From Tsuneonella aeria (GTDB taxonomy: Bacteria; Pseudomonadota; Alphaproteobacteria; Sphingomonadales; Sphingomonadaceae), in contig NZ_WTZA01000001.1 in the NCBI RefSeq assembly GCF_009827495.1, forward strand, positions 868,001 to 932,000: a stretch of DNA of 64,000 nucleotides. The letters run 5' to 3'. The position numbers and the translations under genes were made by a program. Positions within the stretch are counted from its first letter, which is position 1. Each line of letters opens with the position of its first letter. Under the pieces are notes generated by a model. That model was not told the origin of the DNA, made no database searches, and saw only the letters and a program-made list of their open reading frames with translations. Of the stretch, positions 49,164 to 58,231 are shown piece by piece.

Positions 49164-49391
49164 ATGGCTTACCCTTACGACAGCACCGTTGCCGAAGCGA
49201 TCAAGCGCGCCGGCCTGCCCAAATCCCACCGCGTGCACTGGTCCGACCAGCGCAAGAGCGACGTGGTCCGGGCGGTGCGTGACGAAGTGATCACGTTCGA
49301 CGAAGCCCGCCGGCGTTACCTCCTCAGCCGCAGCGAATTCCGCACCTGGGAGGACAAGGTGGACGGGCATCGGGCCAGGGAACTGGCCTGA
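49164..49391 (+). CDS. SciP-like (DUF1153) cell-cycle regulator
   Basis: 75-aa protein of the DUF1153 family, the family of Caulobacter SciP, which binds CtrA and keeps its targets off. The family core is VHWSDQRKSDVVRAVRDEVI and FDEARRRYLLSRSEFRTWED. GGAGGAGAATTCAAG gives a strong ribosome site. Two TTAA words upstream (49077-49080 and 49112-49115) resemble CtrA half sites; the first continues as TTAA-N7-TAAG. That CtrA acts here is inference; sphingomonads often carry several DUF1153 genes. Confidence 0.8.
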   Translation: MAYPYDSTVAEAIKRAGLPKSHRVHWSDQRKSDVVRAVRDEVITFDEARRRYLLSRSEFRTWEDKVDGHRARELA

Positions 49392-49395
49392 ACGG

Positions 49396-49668
49396 TCAGC
49401 GGGCAATGCGCGTCGGCGCGTGAAAATCGGGTGGCTTGTCGGCCACCCATGCCACGAACTTCGCCATTGCCGCGTTTTCCAGCAATGCGGCCCGATCCCC
49501 GCCAATTCGCGCAAGCTGCGCGTTGGTGAAGTTCGCATGGATCGCCCGGTGGCATATGGGGTGCAGGGCCACCGTTTCGCGCCCGCGCTTGGCCTTTGGC
49601 ACCGTGTGGTGCATCTGGAACCGGTTGCCCAGCGGCCGGTTGCACAGCCAGCAGGCGCGGTCGGTCAG
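49396..49668 (-). CDS. HNH-type zinc protein, probable CTG start
   Basis: 90 aa if begun at 49668. Shape: TDRACWLCNRPLGNRFQMHH, PVPKAKRG-type loop, then HPICHRAIHANFTNAQLARI and the C-terminal KPPDFHAPTR. The four Cys/His pairs of an HNH endonuclease-like fold include CWLC, which is upstream of the first ATG (49614). No ATG, GTG or TTG lies in frame before it; CTG at 49668 follows AAGGG by 6 nt and lies 2 nt after the glmU stop. Another CTG at 49674 overlaps that stop. Nuclease activity is not certain. Confidence 0.65.
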   Translation of the reverse strand: MTDRACWLCNRPLGNRFQMHHTVPKAKRGRETVALHPICHRAIHANFTNAQLARIGGDRAALLENAAMAKFVAWVADKPPDFHAPTRIAR

Positions 49669-49670
49669 GC

Positions 49671-51062
49671 TCAGCCCTTTTTCCCCGCGCTGCGTTCCTG
49701 CGCCTTCTTTTTCTTCATCGCGTCGTGGAAACGGTCGGCCCAGCCGGGCTTCACTAGCTGTTCCGCCCGGACCATGCGCAGTTCGCCTTCGTCCACGTCA
49801 CGGCTGACGGCGCTGCCAGCGGCCACGATGGCGTCCGCGCCGATCCGCACCGGCGCGATCAGCGCGCTGTTCGATCCGATGAACGCGCGCGGCCCGATCA
49901 CGGTGCGGTGCTTGAAATAGCCATCGTAATTGCAGGTGATCGTCCCGGCGCCGATATTGGCGCCCGCGCCCACGTCGGCATCGCCAAGATAGGTGAGATG
50001 ATTGGCCTTCGCGCCTTCGCCAAGTGTCGCGTTCTTCATCTCCACGAAGTTGCCGACCCTGGCGCCCTTTTCCATCACCGCACCCGGCCGCAGCCGCGCG
50101 AAGGGGCCGACCTGGCAATCTTCGCCGACCTTTGCCCCTTCCAGATGGCTGAAGGCGCGGATCGTCGCGCCGTCCGCGACCGATACCCCGGGGCCGAAAA
50201 CCACGTTCTGTTCGATCGTCACGTCGCGTCCCAGCACGGTGTCGTAGCTGAAGAACACCGTGTCAGGCGCGCGGAGCGACACGCCGGCGGCCATCGCCTC
50301 GTCCCGGCGGAAGCGTTGCCACTGCGCTTCGGCGTCGGCCAGCTCGCCCCGGCTGTTGATTCCGGCCACCTCGCCCGGATCGTCGGTTACCACCACTGCG
50401 CTCTTGCGCCCGTCGGCGCGGGCGACGTTGACGACATCGACGAGGTAGTATTCGCCCGCCGCGTTGTCGTTGCCCACCCGGTCCAGCAGCGCGAACAGGT
50501 CCGGCCCCCGCACCGCCATCAGCCCCGAATTGCACAGCCGGCATGCCCGCTCCGCCGCGCTTGCGTCCTTGTGCTCGACCATCTTCTCAATCGTGCCGTC
50601 CGCCGCCGCGATGACGCGGCCGTACTGCAAGGTGTCGGCGGGCTCGAACCCCAGGACCACCACGGCAGGCGCGTCATCCGCGTGCAGGCGGTCGAGCATG
50701 CGCTGCATCGTGGCGGGCCGCACGAAGGGCACGTCGCCATAGAGGATCAGCACGTCGCCGGTGAAGCCGGCCAGCGCAGCTGCCGCCTGCTGCACCGCGT
50801 GGCCGGTGCCGAGCTGCGGTTCCTGCAGCGCCGTCGCCGCGCGGCCTGCCACCGCGCTTTCGATCTGGTCACGTCCGCTGCCGACCACGACGACCGTCTG
50901 CCGGGGCGACAGTTCGTTCACGCTGGCCATCAAGTGGTGCAGCATCGCCCGCCCGCCGATCGGGTGCAGAACTTTGTGCACCTGGCTTTTCATGCGGGTG
51001 CCCTTCCCCGCGGCGAGGATGACGGCGGCAAATTCTCTGGTGATATCCATGGGGCGGGCCAT
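49671..51062 (-). CDS. glmU: Bifunctional GlmU: GlcN-1-P acetyltransferase and GlcNAc-1-P uridyltransferase
   Basis: 463 aa. N-terminal uridyltransferase with LAAGKGTRMKSQVHKVLHPI and the sugar-binding region; C-terminal left-handed beta helix with hexapeptide repeats (VSVADGATIRAFSHLEGAKV, GAGANIGAGTITCNYDGYFK) that acetylates glucosamine-1-phosphate. Makes UDP-GlcNAc for peptidoglycan and lipid A. Lys-rich C-terminal tail. AAGGA stands 9 nt before the ATG at 51062. Confidence 0.96.
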   Translation of the reverse strand: MARPMDITREFAAVILAAGKGTRMKSQVHKVLHPIGGRAMLHHLMASVNELSPRQTVVVVGSGRDQIESAVAGRAATALQEPQLGTGHAVQQAAAALAGFTGDVLILYGDVPFVRPATMQRMLDRLHADDAPAVVVLGFEPADTLQYGRVIAAADGTIEKMVEHKDASAAERACRLCNSGLMAVRGPDLFALLDRVGNDNAAGEYYLVDVVNVARADGRKSAVVVTDDPGEVAGINSRGELADAEAQWQRFRRDEAMAAGVSLRAPDTVFFSYDTVLGRDVTIEQNVVFGPGVSVADGATIRAFSHLEGAKVGEDCQVGPFARLRPGAVMEKGARVGNFVEMKNATLGEGAKANHLTYLGDADVGAGANIGAGTITCNYDGYFKHRTVIGPRAFIGSNSALIAPVRIGADAIVAAGSAVSRDVDEGELRMVRAEQLVKPGWADRFHDAMKKKKAQERSAGKKG

Positions 51063-51110
51063 GCCACCAATTCCTTGCGGTTGAAAGAATCGGCGCTACC
51101 GCCATGGCGG

Positions 51111-51788
51111 ATGGCCGATTTCCCTTTCGATATCGTCGGGCTCGATCTCGACGGCACGCTTCTCGAAACGCACCGCGATCTCGGCGCGGCGGTCAACCAT
51201 GCGCTGGTCGTGGGCGGGCAGGAGCCGGTGCCGCTGGCCGGGATCGAAGGTCTGATCGGCGGCGGTGCAAAGGCCATGCTGCGCCGGGTGACGGACAGCC
51301 GCGGCGGATTGCCGGAGGATGAATTCCAGGTGCTCTACAAGGCGCTTCTGGCTTACTACGCAGATCATAACAGCGACCACACGCGCCCGTATCCGGGGGT
51401 GGAGGACACGCTGGGCGCGATCACCGCGCGCGGGGCAAGGCTGGCGCTGATCACCAACAAGTTCGAAAGTTTCGCACGGCAGATCCTCGATGCGCTCGGC
51501 CTCGCGCAAAGGTTCGACGTGATCCTCGGCGGCGACACGCTGGGCAAGGGCCGCTCCAAGCCCGCGCCGGACCCGCTGCTTGAAGCGCGGGCGATGCTCG
51601 GCGGCGGCAGCTTCGTCTATGTCGGCGACAGCAGCTATGATGTCGCTGCGGCGCGCGCCGCCGGGGTGCCGGTCGTCGTGGCGGGATACGGTTACTGCGA
51701 CCGCCCGCCGACGGAGCTGGGCGGAGACGCCGTCATCGATTCGTTCGCCGAGCTGGTCCCGGCGCTGGAGCGTCTGGGCGAGCGCTAG
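51111..51788 (+). CDS. gph: Phosphoglycolate phosphatase-like HAD hydrolase
   Basis: 225 aa. HAD motif I DIVGLDLDGTLLET with nucleophile Asp, motif II LITNK, Lys in KGRSKPAPDPLLEA, and motif IV YVGDSSYDVAAARAAG. Likely removes phosphate from 2-phosphoglycolate formed by DNA repair; other small substrates are possible. Start at 51111 gives MADFPFDIVG. Divergent from glmU. Confidence 0.88.
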   Translation: MADFPFDIVGLDLDGTLLETHRDLGAAVNHALVVGGQEPVPLAGIEGLIGGGAKAMLRRVTDSRGGLPEDEFQVLYKALLAYYADHNSDHTRPYPGVEDTLGAITARGARLALITNKFESFARQILDALGLAQRFDVILGGDTLGKGRSKPAPDPLLEARAMLGGGSFVYVGDSSYDVAAARAAGVPVVVAGYGYCDRPPTELGGDAVIDSFAELVPALERLGER

Positions 51789-51908
51789 GGGGCGCGGGGC
51801 GCGGCGCGCGGCGCGCGCGGTTGCATCACCGCGCGGTTGTTGCCAACGCCGCTCCATGGTTTACGGACGCGTCAACCCGCACATCACTATCGAAAAAGGA
51901 CATCTGCC

Positions 51909-52841
51909 ATGACCATCTCGTTCACCGACAAGGTCGCCATCGTGACCGGCGCAGGCGGCGGTCTTGGCCGCGAATATGCACTGGAACTGGCGCGCCGCGG
52001 CGCGAAGGTCGTGGTGAACGATCTGGGCGGCGCGCGTGACGGCACGGGTCATTCGGACATGGCGCTCCAGGTGGTCGAGGAGATCGAACGCGCTGGGGGC
52101 CAGGCGATGTCGAACGGCGCCTCCGTCACCGAATACGAACAGATGGAAAAGATGGTCGCCGATGCCCGGCAGAAGTGGGGCGGCGTGCATATTCTCATCA
52201 ACAACGCCGGCGTGCTGCGTGACAAGACGTTCGCCAAGATGGAACCGGCGGATTTCCGGTTCGTGGTGGACGTGCACCTCAACGGTTCTGCCAACGCCAC
52301 GAAGGCGTGCTGGGACCTGATGCGCGAGCAGGCCTACGGGCGCATCCTGATGACGGCCAGCAGCACCGGCCTGTTCGGCAATTTCGGCCAGGCGAACTAC
52401 GGCGCGGCCAAGCTGGGCCTTGCGGGTCTTACCAAGACGCTCCAGCTCGAAGGCGCGAAATACAACATCCGCGTCAACACGCTGTCGCCGGTCGCCGGCA
52501 CGCGGATGACCGAAGACCTGTTCCCCGAACAGGCGTTCAAGCTGTTCGCGCCGGAAAACGTGGTTCCGGCCGCCCTGTATCTCGTCAGCGAAGATGCGCC
52601 GACCAACGCGATCGTGGGCGCGGGCGCCGGGGGCTACCATTCTGCCTGGGTGGTGATGAACGAAGCGGTGTGGCTGCCGGAAGACGAACGCACCGTGGAA
52701 GGCTTTGCCGCCCACTGGGACGCGATCAGCGCGCAGACCGGGCTCCAGGCGCCGAATTCGGGCGCCGAACAGTCGGGCGCGATCCTCAAGGCAATGCAGA
52801 AGGTGGTCGGCGATGCGGCGCCCACCAGCGCCCGCGACTAA
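51909..52841 (+). CDS. Short-chain dehydrogenase/reductase (HSD17B4-like)
   Basis: 310-aa SDR. NAD(P)-binding TGAGGGLG at 13-20, DLGGARDGTGHSD and NNAG, catalytic Tyr and Lys in YGAAKLGL, Ser in MTASSTGLFG. The inserted GGARDGTG pattern and the length resemble the dehydrogenase part of peroxisomal multifunctional enzyme 2 (HSD17B4), so a 3-hydroxyacyl-CoA substrate is plausible. Ends convergently with the DUF2794 gene; the stops overlap. Confidence 0.88.
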   Translation: MTISFTDKVAIVTGAGGGLGREYALELARRGAKVVVNDLGGARDGTGHSDMALQVVEEIERAGGQAMSNGASVTEYEQMEKMVADARQKWGGVHILINNAGVLRDKTFAKMEPADFRFVVDVHLNGSANATKACWDLMREQAYGRILMTASSTGLFGNFGQANYGAAKLGLAGLTKTLQLEGAKYNIRVNTLSPVAGTRMTEDLFPEQAFKLFAPENVVPAALYLVSEDAPTNAIVGAGAGGYHSAWVVMNEAVWLPEDERTVEGFAAHWDAISAQTGLQAPNSGAEQSGAILKAMQKVVGDAAPTSARD

Positions 52842-53194
52842 TCAGCGACGGAACGGAGCAGGCGGCGCTCGACCGGGGCCAGCACCCCGGCGAGTTCGTG
52901 CCCGCGCTTCAGGACCTGGCCGTGTTCGCCGAACAGGGTCCACATGCCCTGCCGGACGCGCAGGGCCGGTCGTTTCTCGATCCGCGCCTGCGGGCGCTCG
53001 GCCGCGCGCCGGAATGCCGCGAACACGGCATAATCGCGGGTGAAGTCCATCGCGTAATCGCGCCACTGGCCCGCCGCCACCATGCGTCCGTACAGGTCGA
53101 GGATACGCCCCAGCTCCACCCGTTCGAAGCCGACCTGGCTTGGCGCGCGGCCGGGGAAAGGGACGATCGATCCGCCGCCGGACGGACCCGTCAC
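52838..53194 (-). CDS. DUF2794 protein
   Basis: 118 aa, GTG start that overlaps the cysE stop (GTGA). Family features: QVGFERVELGRILDLYGRMV, GQWRDYAMDFTRDYAVFAAF, RRAAERPQARIEKRP and ALRVRQGMWTLFGEHGQVL. A conserved alphaproteobacterial protein of unknown function, basic and compact. Confidence 0.82.
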   Translation of the reverse strand: MTGPSGGGSIVPFPGRAPSQVGFERVELGRILDLYGRMVAAGQWRDYAMDFTRDYAVFAAFRRAAERPQARIEKRPALRVRQGMWTLFGEHGQVLKRGHELAGVLAPVERRLLRSVAD

Positions 53195-53901
53195 CCGCGC
53201 TTGGCCCCTGTGCGGCGGGGGGCGGGCCGGGGCCGCGAACCGGGCAGCGCCGCCTTCAGCTCCGCCAGTTCGGCGCGCAGCGCAGCCAGGTCGCCCTCCA
53301 GCTTCTCCACGCAGTCGCGGCTGGGGGTGCACGGTTCGTCACAGGGCGTGCCGTAGGGGATGAATTCCTTGATCCACTCCTCCGCCGGCACGAGGGTCGA
53401 GCGCGCCTTGAGCCCGATCATCGTCGCCCCTTCGGGGACATCGTCGGTGACCACCGCGTTCGCCCCCACCCGGGCGCGGGTGCCGATGGTGATGGGCCCG
53501 ATGATCTGGGCGCCCGAACCGATGATGGTGTTGTCGCCCAGCGTCGGGTGACGCTTGCCGCCCACGCCGTTGGTGGGGTTCGTGCCGCCCAGCGTGACGC
53601 ACTGGTAGATGGTGACGTTGTCGCCGATCTCGGCCGTTTCGCCGATCACGGTGAAGCCGTGGTCGATGAACAGGTTGCGCCCGATCGTGGCGCCGGGATG
53701 GATGTCGATCGCGGTCAGGAACCGGCTGAAGTGGTTCACGAACCGCGCGAGGAAATAGAGCTTCGCCTCGTACAGCCAGTGCGCCACGCGGTGCAGCCCG
53801 ACGGCGAGGACGCCGGGATAGAGCAGGATTTCCCAGCGCGACTGCGGCGCGGGGTCGCGCGCGCGTATGGAATCGAGATAGCCGGTCAGTCGCTCGAACA
53901 T
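53191..53901 (-). CDS. cysE: Serine O-acetyltransferase
   Basis: 236-aa left-handed beta-helix acetyltransferase (EpsC/NifP-type short form) making O-acetylserine for cysteine. RWEILLYPGVLAVGLHRVAH, DIHPGATIGRNLFIDHGFTV, TIGETAEIGDNVTIYQCVTL and hexapeptide repeats to GANAVVTDDVPEG. Alternative upstream start: a TTG at 53934 that would overlap the HdaA gene stop; ATG 53901 starts MFERLTGYLDSI as usual. The C-terminal 40 residues form a Glu/Arg helix with a Pro/Arg tail. Confidence 0.93.
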   Translation of the reverse strand: MFERLTGYLDSIRARDPAPQSRWEILLYPGVLAVGLHRVAHWLYEAKLYFLARFVNHFSRFLTAIDIHPGATIGRNLFIDHGFTVIGETAEIGDNVTIYQCVTLGGTNPTNGVGGKRHPTLGDNTIIGSGAQIIGPITIGTRARVGANAVVTDDVPEGATMIGLKARSTLVPAEEWIKEFIPYGTPCDEPCTPSRDCVEKLEGDLAALRAELAELKAALPGSRPRPAPRRTGAKRG

Positions 53902-53930
53902 CGCGCCCCGAAACTCCCATCCTTCGCGCT

Positions 53931-54539
53931 TCAAAGCAAGCGCGGCTGCTCCAGGCCCTGCACCGCGTCGAGTGCGTCGCGCCAGACCGACTGGGTCGGT
54001 GGGGTCTTGCGCTCCAGGCTCAGCCTGTCGATCGTCGCGACCACCGCCTCGATCCCGGCAAAGCTGCGTTCCAGCCGCGGAACCAGGTAGGTAAGCGCCC
54101 CGTCGCCCAGCGCAAGGGCGCGCGCTTCGGCATGGGCCGCGATCAGCGCGGCGACCATGTCGTCATCCGGCACCCCGATCGCCAGGTGGAGCGCGGCGCC
54201 CAGGCGGCTGCGCAGGTCGGGAAGGCGGATCGTCCACGGGTCGGCGGCGATCAGCAGCAGCGGACGGCCGGTTTCCTGCGTGCGGTTCCAGCGATGAAAC
54301 AGCTCGGTCTCGTCCAGCGTGTCCGCCCGGTCGAGCACATCGGCACCCCCCTGCCCTTCGACCCAGCGCCCCAGCAGGCTCTTCCCACTGCGCGGCGGGC
54401 CGGCGAGGATTGCCGTGCCATATGGCCAGGCGGCCGGTTCGCCCAGCGCGTCGACCGCGGCGCGATTGGCGTTGCCGACCACGACGCGGCCCGGGTCATC
54501 GGCCCGCCGCACCGACAGCGGCAGGGCGAACTGGCCCAT
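53931..54539 (-). CDS. hdaA: HdaA/DnaA-like replication-control ATPase
   Basis: 202-aa AAA+ protein homologous to the DnaA ATPase core (Hda). Starts MGQFALPLSVRRADDPGRVV; ATP loop AGPPRSGKSLLGRW; DRADTLDETELFHRWN in place of Walker B; C-terminal lid FAGIEAVVATIDRLSLERKT. HdaA stimulates DnaA-ATP hydrolysis together with the sliding clamp; the N-terminal QFALPL resembles the clamp-binding peptide. It lacks the DnaA DNA-binding domain. 31 bp downstream of the DUF2066 gene. Confidence 0.88.
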   Translation of the reverse strand: MGQFALPLSVRRADDPGRVVVGNANRAAVDALGEPAAWPYGTAILAGPPRSGKSLLGRWVEGQGGADVLDRADTLDETELFHRWNRTQETGRPLLLIAADPWTIRLPDLRSRLGAALHLAIGVPDDDMVAALIAAHAEARALALGDGALTYLVPRLERSFAGIEAVVATIDRLSLERKTPPTQSVWRDALDAVQGLEQPRLL

Positions 54540-54570
54540 CAGCCGCGATCCCTGGCGCCGCCCGTCCGCC

Positions 54571-55854
54571 TCACCGGCTGATGACGAGCGAGTTGCTGGT
54601 CTGCCGCACGGTGAAGCCCCGCGCGCGAAGTGCCGTCGCAAGCTCGGAAAGCGTGCCGCCGAATGCGATCGTCATGACCGACGTGCCCCCCACCGCGGTG
54701 CTGGTCGGCGTGGCCGATCGCACGCCGACCGCGCCCCGCGCGCCCGCCAGCGCATCGTCGAACGATGCGGCGTCGGGCGTCAGGAACTCGACGGCGTAGG
54801 TGTTGACGACCGAAGTCGTCTCCGGATCGTTGGCGGGTTCCGCCTCCGCCGGTTTCTCCGCCTCGCGCGCACGGCGCGCCGCGGCCTCGGCTGCGCGATC
54901 CCGCTGGCCCGCGAGCCGTCCCAGCTCGATCATCTGCTGGATCGCCGGGTCGATCTGGGGCTCACCCAGCGCCAGGGTCGGATCGGGCGCCAGCTTCCCG
55001 TCGGCGAGCGCCTGTTCGTAGATGGCGTTGAAGCGCTGGACCGCCTGGTCGAGCATTTCGGGCAAGGCTTCCTGGCTGGGGGCGGTCAGCGTGAAGCTGG
55101 CAAGATAGGTGTTGTCCGGCCCATGGCGCGCGGTGAACTCGCCCCGGACGGGGCCGCCCGGATACTGATGTTCCAGCCGCGCGATCGCGACGAGCACGTC
55201 CGACGCGCCGAACTGGTCGAGCACGTTGCGCCACCATGTGCGGCTGCGGCGGTTGACCTGCCCCGCCGTCAGCAGGAGCGAATCGCCGCCCGAACCCGAT
55301 GGGCGAACGTAATCGATCCGGCTCGCCCCCGGCTGGTATTCGGCCCAGGCGCGCTGCCACGGGTTGCGCCGTTCATAGACCGTCTGCGTGCCGCCGGAAT
55401 AGGTCACGGGCACCAGGAGCATCGGGGCCGAATGCGCGATCGCCTCCCCCCGGCCCAGCAGGCCGCCCGCGCGCGCCCGGTCGAACACGACGCCGAGACG
55501 CGCCACGTAGCGTGTCGGGCCCAGCTGTTCCGATTCGACCACCACGGAGGATACCAGGCCGAACAACTGGCCATCGGGGATCGATGGGCCGCCGATCTTC
55601 TTCCACGCCAGGCGCATGGCTTCCTGCCAGCCCTTGTCGCGCGCGTCCGCCGCATCCTTGCCGGTAACGTCCACCTCCACCCCGCGCACGTGGATGTCGC
55701 CGGACGCGGCCACGGCCGCGATGCCGCGATCGCCGGCGATCTGCGCCCAGATCGCGTTGGCACCCAAAGCGGCCAGCGCCGCCCCGGCAAGCGCCAGCCC
55801 GGCTGCCACGGTGGCGCGGCGCGGATTGCGCGAAAGGTGGGTGAAAGCCATCAT
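54571..55854 (-). CDS. DUF2066-domain periplasmic protein
   Basis: 427 aa with an N-terminal hydrophobic anchor or signal (about 14-38). DUF2066 part: [40 protein letters not shown]. Second half: a charged Ala/Glu/Arg stretch, then a small C-terminal domain with [40 protein letters not shown]. Function unknown; it stands directly upstream of the HdaA gene, as in many relatives. Confidence 0.84.
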   Translation of the reverse strand: MMAFTHLSRNPRRATVAAGLALAGAALAALGANAIWAQIAGDRGIAAVAASGDIHVRGVEVDVTGKDAADARDKGWQEAMRLAWKKIGGPSIPDGQLFGLVSSVVVESEQLGPTRYVARLGVVFDRARAGGLLGRGEAIAHSAPMLLVPVTYSGGTQTVYERRNPWQRAWAEYQPGASRIDYVRPSGSGGDSLLLTAGQVNRRSRTWWRNVLDQFGASDVLVAIARLEHQYPGGPVRGEFTARHGPDNTYLASFTLTAPSQEALPEMLDQAVQRFNAIYEQALADGKLAPDPTLALGEPQIDPAIQQMIELGRLAGQRDRAAEAAARRAREAEKPAEAEPANDPETTSVVNTYAVEFLTPDAASFDDALAGARGAVGVRSATPTSTAVGGTSVMTIAFGGTLSELATALRARGFTVRQTSNSLVISR

Positions 55855-55925
55855 CGGGGAAAAACCGGGGGCCTTTTGCCCAAAGGGCCATGGAAATCCA
55901 AGCGCGAATGCGTAAGGGCATGGGC

Positions 55926-57029
55926 ATGGCCGAAAACCGCCCGCCCCGCGCGTACACCTATCAATCCGCCGGCGTCTCGATCGACGCGGGCAACGCGCTT
56001 GTCAAAGCGATTGGCCCGCTCGCAAAATCCACCGCGCGTCCGGGGGCGACCAGCGAACTCGGCGGCTTCGGCGGTTTCTTCGATCCGCGCGCCGCGGGCT
56101 ATGTGGACCCGATCCTGGTCGCCGCGAACGACGGCGTGGGCACCAAGCTGAAGCTGGCGATCGACCATGACCGGCACGATACCGTCGGCATTGATCTGGT
56201 CGCGATGTGCGTCAACGACCTGATCGTCCAGGGTGCCGAACCGCTTTTCTTCCTCGACTACTTCGCCACCGGCAAGCTGGAGAACGGGATCGCCGAACGC
56301 GTGATTGCCGGGATCGCCGATGGCTGCCGGCAGGCGGGCTGCGCGCTGATCGGCGGCGAAACGGCCGAAATGCCGGGCATGTATGCGGCGGGCGATTACG
56401 ACCTTGCCGGTTTCTGCGTCGGTGCGGTCGAGCGGGGGGAGCAGCTTGCGGGCGACAAGGTGGCGCCCGGCCATGTGCTGCTGGGCCTTGCCAGCACCGG
56501 GGTCCATTCCAACGGTTATTCGCTGGTGCGCCGTCTTGCGGAAGATCGCGAATGGCGGATGGACCGGCCCGCCCTGTTCGATCCCGATGTCCGCCTGATC
56601 GATACCTTGATCGCGCCGACGCGCATCTATGTCGCATCCCTCCTGCCGCTGGTGCGCGCGGGCAAGATCGACGCGCTGGCCCATATCACCGGCGGCGGCC
56701 TGCTGGAAAACATCCCGCGCGTCCTGCCGGACGGCGCGCACGCGGTGGTCGATGTCGATGCCTGGGAACAGCCCCGCCTGATGGCGTTCCTGCAGGCCCA
56801 GGGCGCGATGGAACCCGCCGAGATGGCGCGTACGTTCAACTGCGGCATCGGCATGGTGCTGGCCGTCACCCCCGATCTTGCGCGCGAGGTCGCCGCCGAT
56901 CTCGAGGCGAACGGCGAGACGGTCTATCGCATCGGCGAGGTTATCGACGGGCCGCGGGGTTGCACCGTGCGGGGATCGGCCGATGCCTGGTCCGCGCGCG
57001 AAGCATGGGAAGCGCGCCATCTTGCGTGA
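55926..57029 (+). CDS. purM: Phosphoribosylformylglycinamidine cyclo-ligase
   Basis: 367 aa. Step 5 of purine synthesis, making AIR. Core: [78 protein letters not shown]. Overlaps purN by about 8 nt. The ATG at 55926 is preferred over upstream ATGs. Confidence 0.96.
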   Translation: MAENRPPRAYTYQSAGVSIDAGNALVKAIGPLAKSTARPGATSELGGFGGFFDPRAAGYVDPILVAANDGVGTKLKLAIDHDRHDTVGIDLVAMCVNDLIVQGAEPLFFLDYFATGKLENGIAERVIAGIADGCRQAGCALIGGETAEMPGMYAAGDYDLAGFCVGAVERGEQLAGDKVAPGHVLLGLASTGVHSNGYSLVRRLAEDREWRMDRPALFDPDVRLIDTLIAPTRIYVASLLPLVRAGKIDALAHITGGGLLENIPRVLPDGAHAVVDVDAWEQPRLMAFLQAQGAMEPAEMARTFNCGIGMVLAVTPDLAREVAADLEANGETVYRIGEVIDGPRGCTVRGSADAWSAREAWEARHLA

Positions 57030-57975
57030 GAAGGCGCGGGTCGCCGTGCTCATTTCGGGCAGCGGCACGAACATGGCCGCGCTGCTCTATGCCAGCAGGC
57101 TGCCCGATGCGCCGTACCGGATCGTGCTGGTGGCCAGCAACGATCCGTCCGCCGCAGGCCTCGCCATCGCCGAAGCGGAAGGCGTGCCGGTGTTCGCCCA
57201 GGCGCACCGCGGGATGGAACGGGCGGCCCACGATGCCGCGATGGACGCGGCCATCCGTGCCAGCGGGGCCGAATACGTCGCGCTGGCCGGCTACATGCGC
57301 GTGATCGGCCCGGCGTTCGTCTCGGCGTGGGCGGGGCGGATGCTGAACATCCACCCGTCGCTCCTGCCAAAGTATCGCGGCCTCGCGACGCACCAGGCGG
57401 CAATCGACGCGGGCGACCGGGTGGCCGGATGCAGCGTCCACCTCGTCACCGACGAACTGGACGCGGGCGAGGTGCTCGGCCAGGCGCAGGTCGCCGTCCT
57501 GCCGGGGGATACGGCAGGGACGCTGGCGGACCGCGTGCGCATCGCCGAACACCAGCTCTATCCACGGGTTCTTGCGGATTACGTCTCCCGCCCGTTCGAC
57601 GCCGACTGGCTCGTCGCACAGGTGCGGGAACGGGCCCTCGCCCTCCCCCAGGCGGAAGAAACGGTCAGCCACGGGATGCCCTGTTTCGGGATCGTGAAGG
57701 GCAAGAAATTCGGCTGGGTCTCGCTCGACCACCACGGCGACGGGCGCACCGCCCTGCTGGCGCGGATAAGCGGCCTCGACGAACAGGCGCACCTGATCGA
57801 AAGCGATCCCATGCGCTATTATCGCCCGCCCTATTTCGGGGACGAGTGGATCGGCATCCGCCTCGATCTCGGCGATACCGACTGGGAGGCGATCGACGGC
57901 TGGCTGCAGCGGAGCTGGCGTTCGGTCGCGCCCAAGCGGCTCACCACACTGATCGACGCCGCCGACCAGTTCTGA
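57022..57975 (+). CDS. purN: Phosphoribosylglycinamide formyltransferase fused to a MmcQ/YjbR domain
   Basis: 317 aa, about 100 longer than ordinary PurN. Residues 1-190 are the GAR transformylase: [14 protein letters not shown], the catalytic [12 protein letters not shown] (Asn and His) and [14 protein letters not shown] (Asp). From about 203 a second domain resembles MmcQ/YjbR-type proteins: [29 protein letters not shown] and the final [17 protein letters not shown]. The start may be TTG at 57022 (overlapping purM) or ATG at 56983. What the extra domain does for purine synthesis is unknown. Confidence 0.9.
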   Translation: MREKARVAVLISGSGTNMAALLYASRLPDAPYRIVLVASNDPSAAGLAIAEAEGVPVFAQAHRGMERAAHDAAMDAAIRASGAEYVALAGYMRVIGPAFVSAWAGRMLNIHPSLLPKYRGLATHQAAIDAGDRVAGCSVHLVTDELDAGEVLGQAQVAVLPGDTAGTLADRVRIAEHQLYPRVLADYVSRPFDADWLVAQVRERALALPQAEETVSHGMPCFGIVKGKKFGWVSLDHHGDGRTALLARISGLDEQAHLIESDPMRYYRPPYFGDEWIGIRLDLGDTDWEAIDGWLQRSWRSVAPKRLTTLIDAADQF

Positions 57976-58130
57976 TTGCGGCCGCACGCAGGGCGCTCGT
58001 TCGCCGTCACGCCCAACGCGCCTGGGACTACCGCCTGGCAAGTGCGCGGGCGAGGTTCGAAGGACCGGCCGAAGTCGATTTCGCCGCGATTGGCGCCGAC
58101 TGGTGGGCCGGATCCTCGGCCTCGCTTTAG
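57972..58130 (+). CDS. Small protein after purN, possible CTG start
   Basis: 52 aa. The reading frame uses mostly G/C third positions, like true genes here, and gives [20 protein letters not shown] then LASARARFEGPAEVDFAAIG, ADWWAGSS. No ATG, GTG or TTG precedes it in frame; CTG at 57972 overlaps the purN stop TGA as CTGA, where ATGA would be the usual junction. It may be a real coupled gene with a non-standard start, or a gene that lost its start. Basic; unknown function. Confidence 0.4.
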   Translation: MIAAARRALVRRHAQRAWDYRLASARARFEGPAEVDFAAIGADWWAGSSASL

Positions 58131-58231
58131 TTACCGGAAGGTGCGCAATGCTGGGAATCGGACGGCGCACGCGGCGCCGCGCAGGGGTCGCACTATGGAG
58201 CGAATCTTGCAGCCCTAGGGCGGCCTTGCGC

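Noticed and set aside
51787..51840. GC-only simple sequence with two CGCGCGGTTG copies between gph and the SDR gene
   Set aside because: Looks like low-complexity intergenic DNA; no stable terminator form or repeat elsewhere was seen.
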